This document shows positions 29,926-39,240 of a DNA stretch of 64,000 bases, in pieces (position 1 is the stretch's first letter; every line of letters starts with the position of its first letter). Both the position numbers and the translations under genes were made by a program. The notes beneath the pieces are model-generated. The model did not search any database. It saw only the letters and a program-made list of their open reading frames with translations, and was not told where the DNA came from. The DNA lies in contig CAUYUJ010014209.1 of NCBI GenBank assembly GCA_963575745.1, positions 269,198 through 333,197 of the forward strand, read 5' to 3'. Source of the stretch: Prorocentrum cordatum. Lineage: Eukaryota; Sar; Dinophyceae; Prorocentrales; Prorocentraceae.

Positions 29926-32772
29926 TCAATGAGAATACGCCCAACAAGGATTTGAGTCTTGAAGCTCTACAGTGCCGGGGAACGTTGATTGGAACTTCCG
30001 CAGGAGGCTCTGGGAGCCGAGTTGGCGGGAGGAGAGGAGGAGGAAGAGAGCGCGGGTTACAGCCAAAATGCCTAAAGCCTCTGCGATCAGGGCGTCCTCA
30101 GCTTCCGGGGCGGCTGCGAGGCCATAGGCAACTATGTCGTGAGGCGGGTGGGCGCATCTTATGATCCACCCCGAAGCCCCAGAGGAATATTTACTTCGAA
30201 ACCCCCCGCCCGACCAACAAAGACAATTCGAATGTAAAAACTCGGAGGCCCTGGGATTAATGTACACCCCCTGCAACTCAGGAAAATCTAAACACAAATT
30301 CACTAACCGGTCAGCCTCTACGTTTTTGCCCCTGGGTCTCCACTCGATCGGGCCCCCCCATTCCTGCGCTGGACGGTGGCCTAAGCAAACCAACGAGGCC
30401 AGCAACTCCGACTGGGACCGCAAAACGTCGGCGCACCTGTCCATTTTCGCCTTTCCGAGTGCCGCGTCCGCCACGACCTCCGAGTCGACTATGATTTTGA
30501 ACCGGTTGAATTCAGAAGAAGGCCCCCGCACCAAATCGCTGTCCAGGATCACGGGCGATAGGTCGTAGAACACCTGCGAACCCCGATCGTAGAAGGGAAG
30601 GCGAGGCGGAATGTCTCTGGAGAGCCGGCGCCGCATCGCCCGAATGCTGCATGCCCGAGGTGATCCAGATTCGGCGCTTTTTGTCTTGATTGATGCAGAT
30701 GTAACCGTGGTCAACAGCAAAGGGACGTCATCTTTCAGCTCGGAGATGGCACGCTGGGATATTGAGCCTATCTTATCCTCCCGTAACTTCCAAGACCCTT
30801 TCGGCCCATCCCAACCCGGGAAGTTCCATGAACGACACACGTCGTTGATGAACTTGTCGCGCGTCTGCTTCCAAGCCCCGATGCCGCGTTCAAGGACGCC
30901 TCTCCATTCTGGCAACATCTCATCAAATATGTCGTTGTCTCCTCGCCGTTGCTTCCCCGCGGATCGGTATCTCCATTCGCCCCCCTCGTCAAGACGGAGA
31001 CGTTTGGAATATTGCTGCATCACTTGTCCTGTGTCGTGATGGGATTGCGGGCGGTATAGCATCAATTCTCTGATAGGATATTGCCCGCCCCCCCACGTGA
31101 AGAAAAACGATCGGCCCCGCCATTCGTGCAGCGCCCGGAGAAACTTGTGGTGTCCTTGCGACAACTTTGAGGCTTTGTACTGTTTGTCGATCAGCTTGGC
31201 CGTCCTACGATAAAACTTGCAACGCCCTTCAGTCTCACTTCTCCGCCGCAAGCGCCAGATTTTCCTGACAAGCTGGTTCTCCCAAGCCCGGATTTCCCTC
31301 CGCAGCGATTGGCTGGCCACCCAAGCGGCAGAATCAAACAGAGCACTTGTCATAGGCCCTCGGGAAAAAGCTTTGGCCTTTTGAAACCGGCTAGCGTGTC
31401 GACATGTAAGGAGTTTGCTGCTTCTTCCGTAATTCGCAGAACCCTTGATGCGCCTATGCTGCCAAACCGCCGCGGTGCTGCCCGTGTTATCGATATACGA
31501 ACCCAGGATTTCCATCCCAGGCACAATGGGAATCTCCCACGGCTGATGTTTGGACGGCACCTGCAGCCCGTCTTCGGGGCCCTGCAGCCCCTGACTCAAC
31601 ATGATCTTACACTCCTTCCGCTTCAACTCGAAGCCGAAGTCCCGGAGCAGGTCGTTGAGCTCCTGCAGCATCTCCCCCATCTCGGAGACTGACTTGGAAA
31701 ATAACACAATGTTATCCGCCCAGAGAAGCAGATTGAACAACACTGCGTTGACTCGAAACCCTTTGTCATTGCGTTGCCATGCCAGAAGAAGTGGGCCAAT
31801 GATGTAATCGATGATGATATTGAAGAGATACGGCGTTTCCACGCCTCCTTGACGACCTCCGCGGAAATATTCGAACTGAGCTGACTCCCCGATGCCTTCG
31901 ATTTGGATGGAAGCTCGAAGGTGGGACAACTCCTGGACTACGACAGCAATAATATGCGGTGGAACCCGCTTCGCACGAAGAGCCTCGGTGACTAGGTGGT
32001 GCTTGACCGAATCGAAAGCGAATTTTATGTCTAGGGATGCGACTACTACCTCGTGGGCCTTGAATTTGTACGATATCCGCAAGATCTTAGTTGTGATGTC
32101 GACGATATGCAATGTGCATCTGCCTGGGCAGAAACCGAACACGCGTGCAACGAACGACGGGGCCGCCCGCTGCACGATCTGCATGACACTCCGAAGATGC
32201 CACTTCTGCACCACAGGCGTTTTACAGATCAATCTAAAATCTGAGAAGTCCGTGACCCTCCGAACTTTCGGCAAACCTATGAGTTCCAAGAACTGCCAGA
32301 ACTCCCCGGAACCACTCCCCGTCCTCATATACGTGCGGAACACGATCCAGATCTCTACCAAACCCACGTACGGGATAGCCCGGCACATCTCAGCTACCAC
32401 CCCATCGCGGGCTCCAGAAGAAGCATTCCCAAAGCTGGCCAGAGCCCTGAGTGTGTCCCAGAATTCCGAATCTCCTCGGGAACCCATGGGTGAGCTCCCG
32501 TCCATCCTTAAACACTGAGCGTGCGCACGGAGTCGAGCAAGACGAGTTTTCTGGATCTGATGATCGTTTTCCTCATCCCAGTAGCGGTCTCTACCAAACT
32601 GCCGCAAAGCCTCGCGCCAGTGCAAGCGCTGCAGATCTCCCGGCGGTATGTAGATGGAGGGAGGGAGGTTGAGGGACTCGGGGAACTCGAAAACTGTATG
32701 TTCACGATGTTGTGCGATTTGTTGAACCTGGGCATTCGCTTTCCTCCTTATCCTGCTCCTTCTCATCTTGGA
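29926..32772 (-). CDS. LINE-like reverse transcriptase with permuted RNase H halves
   Basis: 946 codons from ATG at 32766; the phase continues upstream across TAG (32775-32773) into the endonuclease. RT motifs in order: FRLICKTPVVQKWH (about 177-190), SLDIKFAFDS (244-253, first catalytic Asp), RGGRQGG (302-308) and LLLWADNIVLFS (346-357). In the last motif the usual second Asp of xADD is Asn. C-terminal to the RT lie two half-domains: FKIIVDSEVVADAALG (756-771) with EWRPRGKNVEADRLVN (808-823), then SGGGFRSKY..GASGWI (852-868) with AEALGILA (895-902). These resemble the later and earlier halves of RNase H in reversed order. In the second half the first acidic residue appears to be Gly. The ORF ends with TGA at 29926. 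It would copy its own RNA at a nicked target. No poly-A tail follows, and the next gene's frame begins at once. Confidence 0.8.
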   Translation of the reverse strand, partial: SKMRRSRIRRKANAQVQQIAQHREHTVFEFPESLNLPPSIYIPPGDLQRLHWREALRQFGRDRYWDEENDHQIQKTRLARLRAHAQCLRMDGSSPMGSRGDSEFWDTLRALASFGNASSGARDGVVAEMCRAIPYVGLVEIWIVFRTYMRTGSGSGEFWQFLELIGLPKVRRVTDFSDFRLICKTPVVQKWHLRSVMQIVQRAAPSFVARVFGFCPGRCTLHIVDITTKILRISYKFKAHEVVVASLDIKFAFDSVKHHLVTEALRAKRVPPHIIAVVVQELSHLRASIQIEGIGESAQFEYFRGGRQGGVETPYLFNIIIDYIIGPLLLAWQRNDKGFRVNAVLFNLLLWADNIVLFSKSVSEMGEMLQELNDLLRDFGFELKRKECKIMLSQGLQGPEDGLQVPSKHQPWEIPIVPGMEILGSYIDNTGSTAAVWQHRRIKGSANYGRSSKLLTCRHASRFQKAKAFSRGPMTSALFDSAAWVASQSLRREIRAWENQLVRKIWRLRRRSETEGRCKFYRRTAKLIDKQYKASKLSQGHHKFLRALHEWRGRSFFFTWGGGQYPIRELMLYRPQSHHDTGQVMQQYSKRLRLDEGGEWRYRSAGKQRRGDNDIFDEMLPEWRGVLERGIGAWKQTRDKFINDVCRSWNFPGWDGPKGSWKLREDKIGSISQRAISELKDDVPLLLTTVTSASIKTKSAESGSPRACSIRAMRRRLSRDIPPRLPFYDRGSQVFYDLSPVILDSDLVRGPSSEFNRFKIIVDSEVVADAALGKAKMDRCADVLRSQSELLASLVCLGHRPAQEWGGPIEWRPRGKNVEADRLVNLCLDFPELQGVYINPRASEFLHSNCLCWSGGGFRSKYSSGASGWIIRCAHPPHDIVAYGLAAAPEAEDALIAEALGILAVTRALFLLLSSRQLGSQSLLRKFQSTFPGTVELQDSNPCWAYSH

Positions 32773-33903
32773 CTACTGACGTTTACGCTCTCTGGGAATA
32801 GCAACTCCAAAGCGGGCTTGCTTACGGATCTCATCCCGTAAAGTTCGTTCTTCTTCCGGTACTTGTTTCGACTGCCATCGTTTCAGCCCTCGGGAGAGAT
32901 GAGGAACACGAGTAGCAGCATTAAACAATTCATCCTCCAGCATTTTCGGGGTCTGAACCCCGCTCTGACTCCTGAGACGGCCGTCGGCGCTCACTACCGC
33001 GTGCATGAAGAGGCGCCTGAAGCCCTGGGCGGCACGGGCATCCTCCGGCTCCCAACCTGTGAGAGCAAAGGGCTTGTGCACGTATGACATCATCTTATCC
33101 TCCTTCACGCACTTGGCCAAGATAGATCTGTGGTCAGATTTGTATATCTTGTCTGGCCTGCCATGGGCCCCAAACTTATCCCTGGGGTCCCACAGCTCAT
33201 AGCTGGCGGACTTTGAAGTGCAAGGGACGCAAACGAAGTCGATCTGCGAGGAATGCCCTCTCGAGTTTCCCCATGTGTGCAGCTGGTCGTTCAAAGAATT
33301 CCCTGCGCTCCTCGCCCGGCAGGAAGCATGAGAGTTTACAGCGAACACCCCCCGGGCCCTGAGGAAAGCCACAACCCGACAGACTCGGTCTTGAGGGTAG
33401 TTTTGTTGAGTTGTCACGGCATCCCCCGATATGCCGCTAACGTGTCCAGGTAAACTTAAATTGAAGTCCCCTCCGATGTACCACTGCCGGACTGCTGGCT
33501 GTACAGTCTCCCATCTTTCGCAAATGCTCTCCAAGGAATCAAAAGTAGTCTTCCATAGCTCGTTCGTGTCTGACCCGGTCCCCGTGGGAAGATGTAGAGA
33601 TAGGAATGCAGAGTAAGAGAGTTGGACAACGCTGAAAAGTCGATCGTGGTGTTCCCGAAAAAATTGGTCGTGCCAGGCGTGCGGAATACACACTCCGCAG
33701 TCTGATCCAGACTTCGTTATGCACCGAATGGATTTGAAGCGTCCGGGCGCCCAGCCTGGAATCTCCTGCAGCATGAAGATGGTGTCCCTCATCTTCCCCA
33801 AGCAGGAAATGATTCGTTTCTGAGCCGTCACCGCTTTCTTCTGAAGGTTGTACGTAAACAGAGAAATGCTTTTGATTTCTCGAATTGTCCTCCTTTGGCA
33901 CCG
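32773..33903 (-). CDS. LINE-like AP endonuclease region
   Basis: An endonuclease/exonuclease/phosphatase-type domain. The first marked start is a GTG at 33831, but the frame is open up to the TGA at 33906-33904. That extension contains SISLFTYNLQ, where the conserved Asn motif of this fold is expected. Other motifs, numbered from the GTG: MLQEI (Glu 23), GGDFN (120-124), SQIDFV (195-200) and KSDHRSIL (231-238, the SDH motif). All main catalytic positions are present. Its role is to nick target DNA for target-primed reverse transcription. It ends with TAG at 32775-32773, two codons before the RT's first ATG and in the same phase. ORF1, endonuclease and RT are therefore one phase with two stops. 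Confidence 0.85.
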   Translation of the reverse strand, partial: RCQRRTIREIKSISLFTYNLQKKAVTAQKRIISCLGKMRDTIFMLQEIPGWAPGRFKSIRCITKSGSDCGVCIPHAWHDQFFREHHDRLFSVVQLSYSAFLSLHLPTGTGSDTNELWKTTFDSLESICERWETVQPAVRQWYIGGDFNLSLPGHVSGISGDAVTTQQNYPQDRVCRVVAFLRARGVFAVNSHASCRARSAGNSLNDQLHTWGNSRGHSSQIDFVCVPCTSKSASYELWDPRDKFGAHGRPDKIYKSDHRSILAKCVKEDKMMSYVHKPFALTGWEPEDARAAQGFRRLFMHAVVSADGRLRSQSGVQTPKMLEDELFNAATRVPHLSRGLKRWQSKQVPEEERTLRDEIRKQARFGVAIPRERKRQ

Positions 33904-34713
33904 TCACTTGCGCATCGAAAGCTCCAACATATTCTGATCCCAGCCGAGGGATTTCAAGCTGTCCTGGTTCCAGAGGGGCGCCGCTGACATTGAGACGCCA
34001 GCCACGAGGTAGGTGCGTCCGTCCTTCGCCACCTTGACCGAGAGAGACCGCTTCCAGTCTGCATCGACTGCGAGGCTCTCCTGCCCGGCCTTCTCTGTGA
34101 TGACCTCCACCAAGGCGCCCATCGTAGAGTACCGAGCGGTCCGCTCAGGGGAGTTCTCGACATTGATGCGGGGGTATTCCCCTTTGACCTTCAGGTCGCA
34201 CTGAGTCATAATTGCGGTGATCTCCCGACGAGCAACAGCCAACTTGTTGGTATCACACACCACTTGGAACTTGAATATGTTTTCCGGCACCCGAGCCCGG
34301 ACGTCTCCGAGAGCGCTGACGAGGTCTGGGTCATGGAGGGCTGCTTTGATTTGCCCCCACCAGGCGCGAGCCTCTTCCACCGATATGCCTTTTGTCATAC
34401 GCTCTCCGAACTCGCAGATCTTGACGTCGAGATGGGTCGCCACCCAAGCCCCGCCACTCGAACGGGATGAGGCCACTGAACCTGCGGTGGTAGATCCCCT
34501 GGCCTCCACGGCCGAGAGCCTCCGTTCAATGGAAGAGCATCGTTTATCCACCTGGCCAAATTTCTCGTTGACCTTCCCCATTTCTGAATTGACCATGTCC
34601 ACCGACCTCTGCGTGAACAATTCCAGGAGGAGGCGACTCTCTTCCCCCAGCTTGCTCAGCTTCTCCTTTTCCTCCTCCTCCATTCTGGCTCGCTTGGCGG
34701 CTGCCTCGGACAT
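33904..34713 (-). CDS. LINE-like ORF1 (coiled-coil protein)
   Basis: 269 codons from the ATG at 34713 (MSEAAAKRARMEEEEKEKL). This start is preferred over the upstream frame (to 35010) because the sequence becomes charged and helical exactly here. Residues 10-75 form a probable coiled coil rich in Glu, Lys and Leu (GEESRLLLELFTQRSVDMV, NEKFGQVDKRCSSIERRLSA). Next come a Ser/Gly linker and a compact C-terminal part (KFQVVCDTNKLAVARREITA, WKRSLSVKVAKDGRTYLVAG) that could be an RNA-binding fold. ORF1 proteins of LINEs bind the element RNA. It ends LGWDQNMLELSMRK-TGA, and the phase goes straight into the endonuclease. Confidence 0.65.
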   Translation of the reverse strand: MSEAAAKRARMEEEEKEKLSKLGEESRLLLELFTQRSVDMVNSEMGKVNEKFGQVDKRCSSIERRLSAVEARGSTTAGSVASSRSSGGAWVATHLDVKICEFGERMTKGISVEEARAWWGQIKAALHDPDLVSALGDVRARVPENIFKFQVVCDTNKLAVARREITAIMTQCDLKVKGEYPRINVENSPERTARYSTMGALVEVITEKAGQESLAVDADWKRSLSVKVAKDGRTYLVAGVSMSAAPLWNQDSLKSLGWDQNMLELSMRK

Positions 34714-34901
34714 TGATGCACGAGTATGTACCTGAAAGATTGAAGGATTCAGCCTCGCTACGCTTGGGCTGACCAAGCAAGCAAGGAAAAGAAGTAACTT
34801 GGCGCAGCGGCGCAAGCACACTTGGGACCTGGGCCAGAGGCCCCAGAGCCAAATGATAACTTGAGCCAGAGGAAGATGCGCTCCGGGGAAGAATAAGACG
34901 C

Positions 34902-35456
34902 CTATGTCTCGGGGAACGTGTTGACCATGCCTTCGAGGCGACGAATGAGGGTGTCCCAAGACATGCAGTACTTCTCCTCCGTGGGAGTATGGAGCACCTT
35001 TCCATCCCAAACTGTGCCATGTGCTTCAGGAGTGGCCTGAGTGCACGCAGGTGGTGGATCTTCATATGGCGTCGCCTCCGCTGGGGTGGAAGCAGGGATC
35101 GAGCCCTGATTCCGTCGTTGCGGGGCGGCAGAAGAGGATCCAACTGCGGGAGTGGCCTCCAGCGGAAGGAGCGCAGGAGGGTCAAGAGAAGAATGGAATG
35201 CCTGAAGCGTCGCTGTCATCCTCGTAGCCAATTCGTGCTCTCCCAGGGATTGCACGTGAAGAGCTTGAAGTCCCTTCGAGCGTTGGAATTGCGTGGATTG
35301 CTCCAGGCGGATGCGGAGAGCTTCGCGCATCTCCTGCGCCTGGGTATAGCCCTGGTAGTCGTTGACGGGCTGGATCAACGGGTAGCGGAACGGGAATGGT
35401 TGTGTTGGCAGCGATAGCGGAACCGCGCTCAGGTTCCTGAGGGCAGCGGCATACAT
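34902..35456 (-). CDS. Upstream ORF of the LINE-like element, unknown function
   Basis: About 184 codons from the ATG at 35456 (MYAAALRNLSAVPLSLPTQP). The reading frame extends to 35501, but that part lies in a dispersed repeat, so the internal ATG is preferred. Middle: AQEMREALRIRLEQSTQFQR and GEHELATRMTATLQAFHSSL suggest helices. Then a Pro/Ala/Ser-rich stretch, and YCMSWDTLIRRLEGMVNTFP at the end. Nothing in it was recognised. It sits 190 bases before ORF1 on the same strand. The gap holds a pyrimidine-rich tract ending in CAG on the minus strand, so splicing to ORF1 is possible (inference). Confidence 0.4.
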   Translation of the reverse strand: MYAAALRNLSAVPLSLPTQPFPFRYPLIQPVNDYQGYTQAQEMREALRIRLEQSTQFQRSKGLQALHVQSLGEHELATRMTATLQAFHSSLDPPALLPLEATPAVGSSSAAPQRRNQGSIPASTPAEATPYEDPPPACTQATPEAHGTVWDGKVLHTPTEEKYCMSWDTLIRRLEGMVNTFPET

Positions 35457-35458
35457 TA

Positions 35459-35630
35459 ACGCCCCTCCCCTTGGACCCCTCCCTAGAGGGCTTCGCCCCA
35501 CACTAGAACGTCATCACTTCGTATCTCGCTCTTTCCGTTACCTGCTTGGCACAGGGACGGAGAGCGCATTAACTCTCAGAGCGCGAGATGTCGCTGGCTT
35601 GCCCGTTCTTTCTCTCTGTCTCCCCGTCTG
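35459..35630 (+). repeat. GGGGCTTCGCCCC repeat family, copy 2
   Basis: GGACCCCTCCCTAGAGGGCT, the TTCGCCCC fold and then CTCGCTCTTTCCGTTACCTG match copies at 23684 and 36603. It abuts the presumed 5' end of the LINE-like element. Confidence 0.75.
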
Positions 35631-36180
35631 GAGGCTCTCTTGAGGCATCTTGGTGGCATATTGGGCACCCTCTAGGGCGATCTAGAAGCCGCAGGAGGCC
35701 TCTTCAGGGGGAACTAGGGCGTGTTGGTATCTGGGGAAGGCACTCGAGTGCGATAGAACACGACTGACGATTATGATAATACGGTTGATGATGATGACGA
35801 CGGCATACTGTCTCTTGGGAGCATCTTGGGCCTCTCCCAGGCCCTCCTTGGGCCGTCTTGAGGCTCTATTAAGCCGTCCTGGGGCCCTTTTGGGCCGTCC
35901 TCGGGTCCTCTTGGGAGCCTCTCGGGCCGTCATGGCACAATCTCGGGGGCCCTAGAGCTGTATCGGGCCGTTCCTGCCCGAAAAAAACTGGAAAACCGTT
36001 ATAAACCTAAACACAACAATGGTTTTTGAGTTGTCCGGCACTTTTGGGGTTTTCTCGGGGGCCGCTTGGGGTGTCTTGGAGGCCTTTTGGGCTGTACTGA
36101 AGCCATCTTAGGCTATCTTGGATCGCTCTTGGGCCGTCCTCGGGCCCGTCTGGGCCTCTCTACGCCGTCTTGGAGGTACC
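35631..36180 (+). repeat. CTTGGGGCC array with A-rich core
   Basis: Array words throughout. The A-rich island 35975-36028 (CCCGAAAAAAACTGG, AACAATGGTTTTTGAG) is the recurrent core. A short unique stretch with GATGATGATGACGACG lies near 35790. Confidence 0.7.
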
Positions 36181-36540
36181 TTAAGCTGGCAAGGGGCCTA
36201 CGGCTACGCGGAGCTTACGCGAGCTTACGTGGAGCGTACGTGAGCTTGCGCAGAGCTTACGCGGAGCTTACGCACCCGTTAACAAGGAATTCCATGTTAA
36301 CAAGCACCTGACCCCGCTCAGGTACCCGTTAACAAGGAATGTAGATGGAATTCCATGTTAACGAGGCCCTGACCCCGCACGGGCATCCGTTAACAGGGAA
36401 TTCCGTGCAATCTCCCTGTCAACGGATGCCTGGGTCAGCTCAAGCACCCGTCTTTCCATGTTAAAGGCTCCGTTAACAAGGAAAAGGGCATCAGATCCCT
36501 GGGGGACGGGATGCCACCCCCCTCGAACGGCCCGTATTCT
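36181..36540. repeat. GAGCTTACG repeats and GTTAAC palindrome cluster
   Basis: GAGCTTACG words (36206-36275) are followed by three foldbacks. 36278-36301 is GTTAAC-AA-GGAATTCC-AT-GTTAAC. 36328-36362 is the same with an 11-base expansion. 36384-36428 is CATCCGTTAACAGGGA paired with its near-exact complement. Confidence 0.8.
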
Positions 36541-36900
36541 CATTCCTTCCGACTAACGGATCGCACGCTACGCGCGCTTTCCGTCTTCCGGTTTGCGCCC
36601 CCCACGCCCCTCCCCTGGACCCCTCCCTAGAGGGCTTCGCCCCACCAGAACGTCATCATTTCGTACCTTGCTCTTTCCGTTATCTGCGCCCCGTTTTGCC
36701 GACCCCCCACACACCCCCTTTTTTCTCCCGGCTAACGGATCGCGACGCCAGCGCGCTTTCCGTCATCTCATGCTAGTCCTGCCTGCCTAACCCCCCATAC
36801 TCACTTGTTCTTTCTTCCGACTAACGGATCGCGACGCTACGCGCGCTTTCCATCATCCGCCGCCCCCTGTGGTCTTGGCACGAAGGTGCCCAGCGTGCTA
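36541..36900 (+). repeat. CTAACGGATCGC units with GGGGCTTCGCCCC copy 3
   Basis: CGACTAACGGATCGC(G)ACGCT(A) followed by GCGCGCTTTCC occurs at about 36549 and 36822, with a variant at 36729. Between the first two lies a third copy of the CCCTAGAGGGCTTCGCCCC family (36603-36690). Confidence 0.75.
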
Positions 36901-37690
36901 GACTTCAGGTGGTTTTGAGTTCTTCAGAACTCCCCCTCGGGCTTCGGTCCATTGCGCCCGCCACCAGAAGGCCGCACAATTTGCCAGATGGTTGCCTTTC
37001 CCCGCTCCTACATTGCCCAAGATGGCCCAAGATGGCCTCCAAGACGCCCAAGATGGCCCCAAGAGGCCCAAGATGGCCCCAATATTGCCTCAAGATGCAC
37101 CCAAGACTGCCTAAGATGCACGTAAGACGGCCGAATGTGGCCTCAAGATGGCCAGCCCCCTAGAGGCCCCCAAGGAGGCCTGAAAAGGCTTCAAAAGGGC
37201 CTCAAGGAAAGCCCGAGGAGGCAAAAAGGTTTTTGGCAAAGTTTGGCCTTTGCTTCTTGTCGGCTTTCCGGCGGCCCAAGACGGCGCAAGAGGCCCCAAA
37301 AATCGCCCTAAGATCGCCCAAGAGGCCTCCAAGATGGCCCTACAACGGCCAGGGAAGCCTCCAAGACGGCCCCAAGAAGGCCCCAAGACAGCCCCAGAGA
37401 CCTCCAAGACGCCCAAGATGGCCTCCGGGACAGCCCAGAAAAACTCCAAGAGGGCCCACGTCGTTTCAGGGAGGCCCCCAAAACGCCTACCGACGGCGTC
37501 TTGGGGGCCAGGCACGCAAAAGAGGCTCCCAAGAAGGCCCCAAATGTCCCCAAGAGGCCCAAGGAGGCCCCCAAGAGGCCTCAAGAGGCTCCTGGGAAGC
37601 TCCCAGGAGGCCCCAAGAGCTCCCCAAGTGGCTTCCAAAAGGCCTCCTCCTCCTTCTCCTCCTCCTCCTCATCCTTCCTTCCTCTCCTCA
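36901..37690 (-). repeat. GGCCCCAAGA array, ending in CTC repeat
   Basis: AAGATGGCCC, AAGAGGCCCC and AAGACGGCCC repeat from about 37010 to 37640. A short CTCCTC run follows. Low-complexity Lys/Arg/Pro frames result. Confidence 0.85.
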
Positions 37691-39240
37691 TTCTCCTCTT
37701 CCGTCCCTCACGTGTTCCCCGAAGAGTTTCCACAACGGCTGCGGGAATGCATGGACAAATCGCGTGCCCAAACGTTTGGCCACATAGACGTATCCAAAAA
37801 GGCAGGGGGCAGCGGTGATTCGCCGCAGGCGTCTTCGATACAGCTACCCAAAATAATCGAACGCTGTGTTCCCCATGGAAGAGGATGGGCGAACAACTTG
37901 ACGCCGCAGCGGACGGCGTGCAGGAAGATACAGCGAGCGCCAGGGGGCTTGAAGGGGCCAATGGGGTGGGCAAAGGTGCGCAGGGAGAGCAGGCGAGTGT
38001 AAGAACACAGTAGGACAAGAAAATAACATGTTAGAGAAATAGTGTCTGGCCAGGATGTCGGAGAGCTGAGAGGACAACGGCTGAAGGTCGTGCACTCCAA
38101 CATAATTCAAAAAACTACTGCTTTATTTAACTTTGTGCATTGCCTTTTCGCTTCCGACGGGCTTCTGAGGCCTGGAGATGACTCCAAAATCGCCCAGTCC
38201 AGGAGAGCCCTGGACGGGCTCCAAGATGGCCCCAAATACCCGTTTGGCTCTGGCGGGCCATCCGTTCAGCCTTAATTGAGGGTTCCTCGATGTTTGGTCG
38301 ATGTGCCCCAAGGGAGTCCACCGAGAGCCCCAGGAGGGGTTCAAAGCCTCAGGAGATCTCCAACAAGGCTCCAAGAGGCTCGCTCCGTATGTCCCTCTCA
38401 TTCTCTCTCTCTCTCTCTTTCTGGTGCTTCTCTCTCTGTCCATCCTTCATACAACTCACCCTGTTCCAGCATCATCAGTAGCGAATCAAATGATCAAAAT
38501 TTATGATTGCGCGGTTTGACGCCAACGACGACAGTAGCACATACAGCACAAGCATGTTCAACCATATGGTTTGATCAAACCACCGTGCTATCTATTCACC
38601 ATAATAATCGTAAGAGAGATAACATGCGGCTGATCGCGTGCACAACCGTGCACAACCATCCGAGAGGCGGTAACAAACACAGCGACAAGAAGTGTGCACA
38701 CAACACTGCCTCCACCTCCCCTCCACTGCCAGCAGCCGCAACAACACCACTACGGAGAAGACTGAAATGAACTTCGGCAGCGCAGCGCCACACCCAGTGT
38801 CCTGATCATGCCGATGCAGATGGATGAATACATCGGCTCATGTCATTCAAAATTCAGCCATGGTAGCGGATCGCCTGCACTGAAAGAGCCGCGAATGTGT
38901 AGAGACAATGCGCGACCACCAGTGGCGTCCACGAGAGAAGCGTTAGCTAAAACCTGAAGTCGTTGAAGGGTGATCTACCCTAGATACACGTTGGCATGAA
39001 GCATGCCCACCACCGTTGCGCCGCGCGTGGACGTCACTGCCAGCATGCTAAATGCCATCACTGGAACGATCCCGTGCAACGTCAGCGCAGGCCACATTCA
39101 CTCAAGTCGAACTGGACCTCCCACACGCCTTCCAGCTCTCCTCAGACATCATCTGGCTATTGCTTTCGACCGTACTGTCCCCCAGGACAACTGCTACCGT
39201 TGCTCCTCTCCTTCCACAGTGTCACTGCACCTGTAGCAAT
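37691..39240. other. Mostly unique sequence, no gene recognised
   Basis: Lower repeat content than the surroundings and locally AT-richer (38000-38160, 38460-38720). Small features include a CTCTCTCT run near 38402 and a CAAGAGGCTC stretch near 38330-38390. Open frames on both strands are short and lack motifs. Confidence 0.4.
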
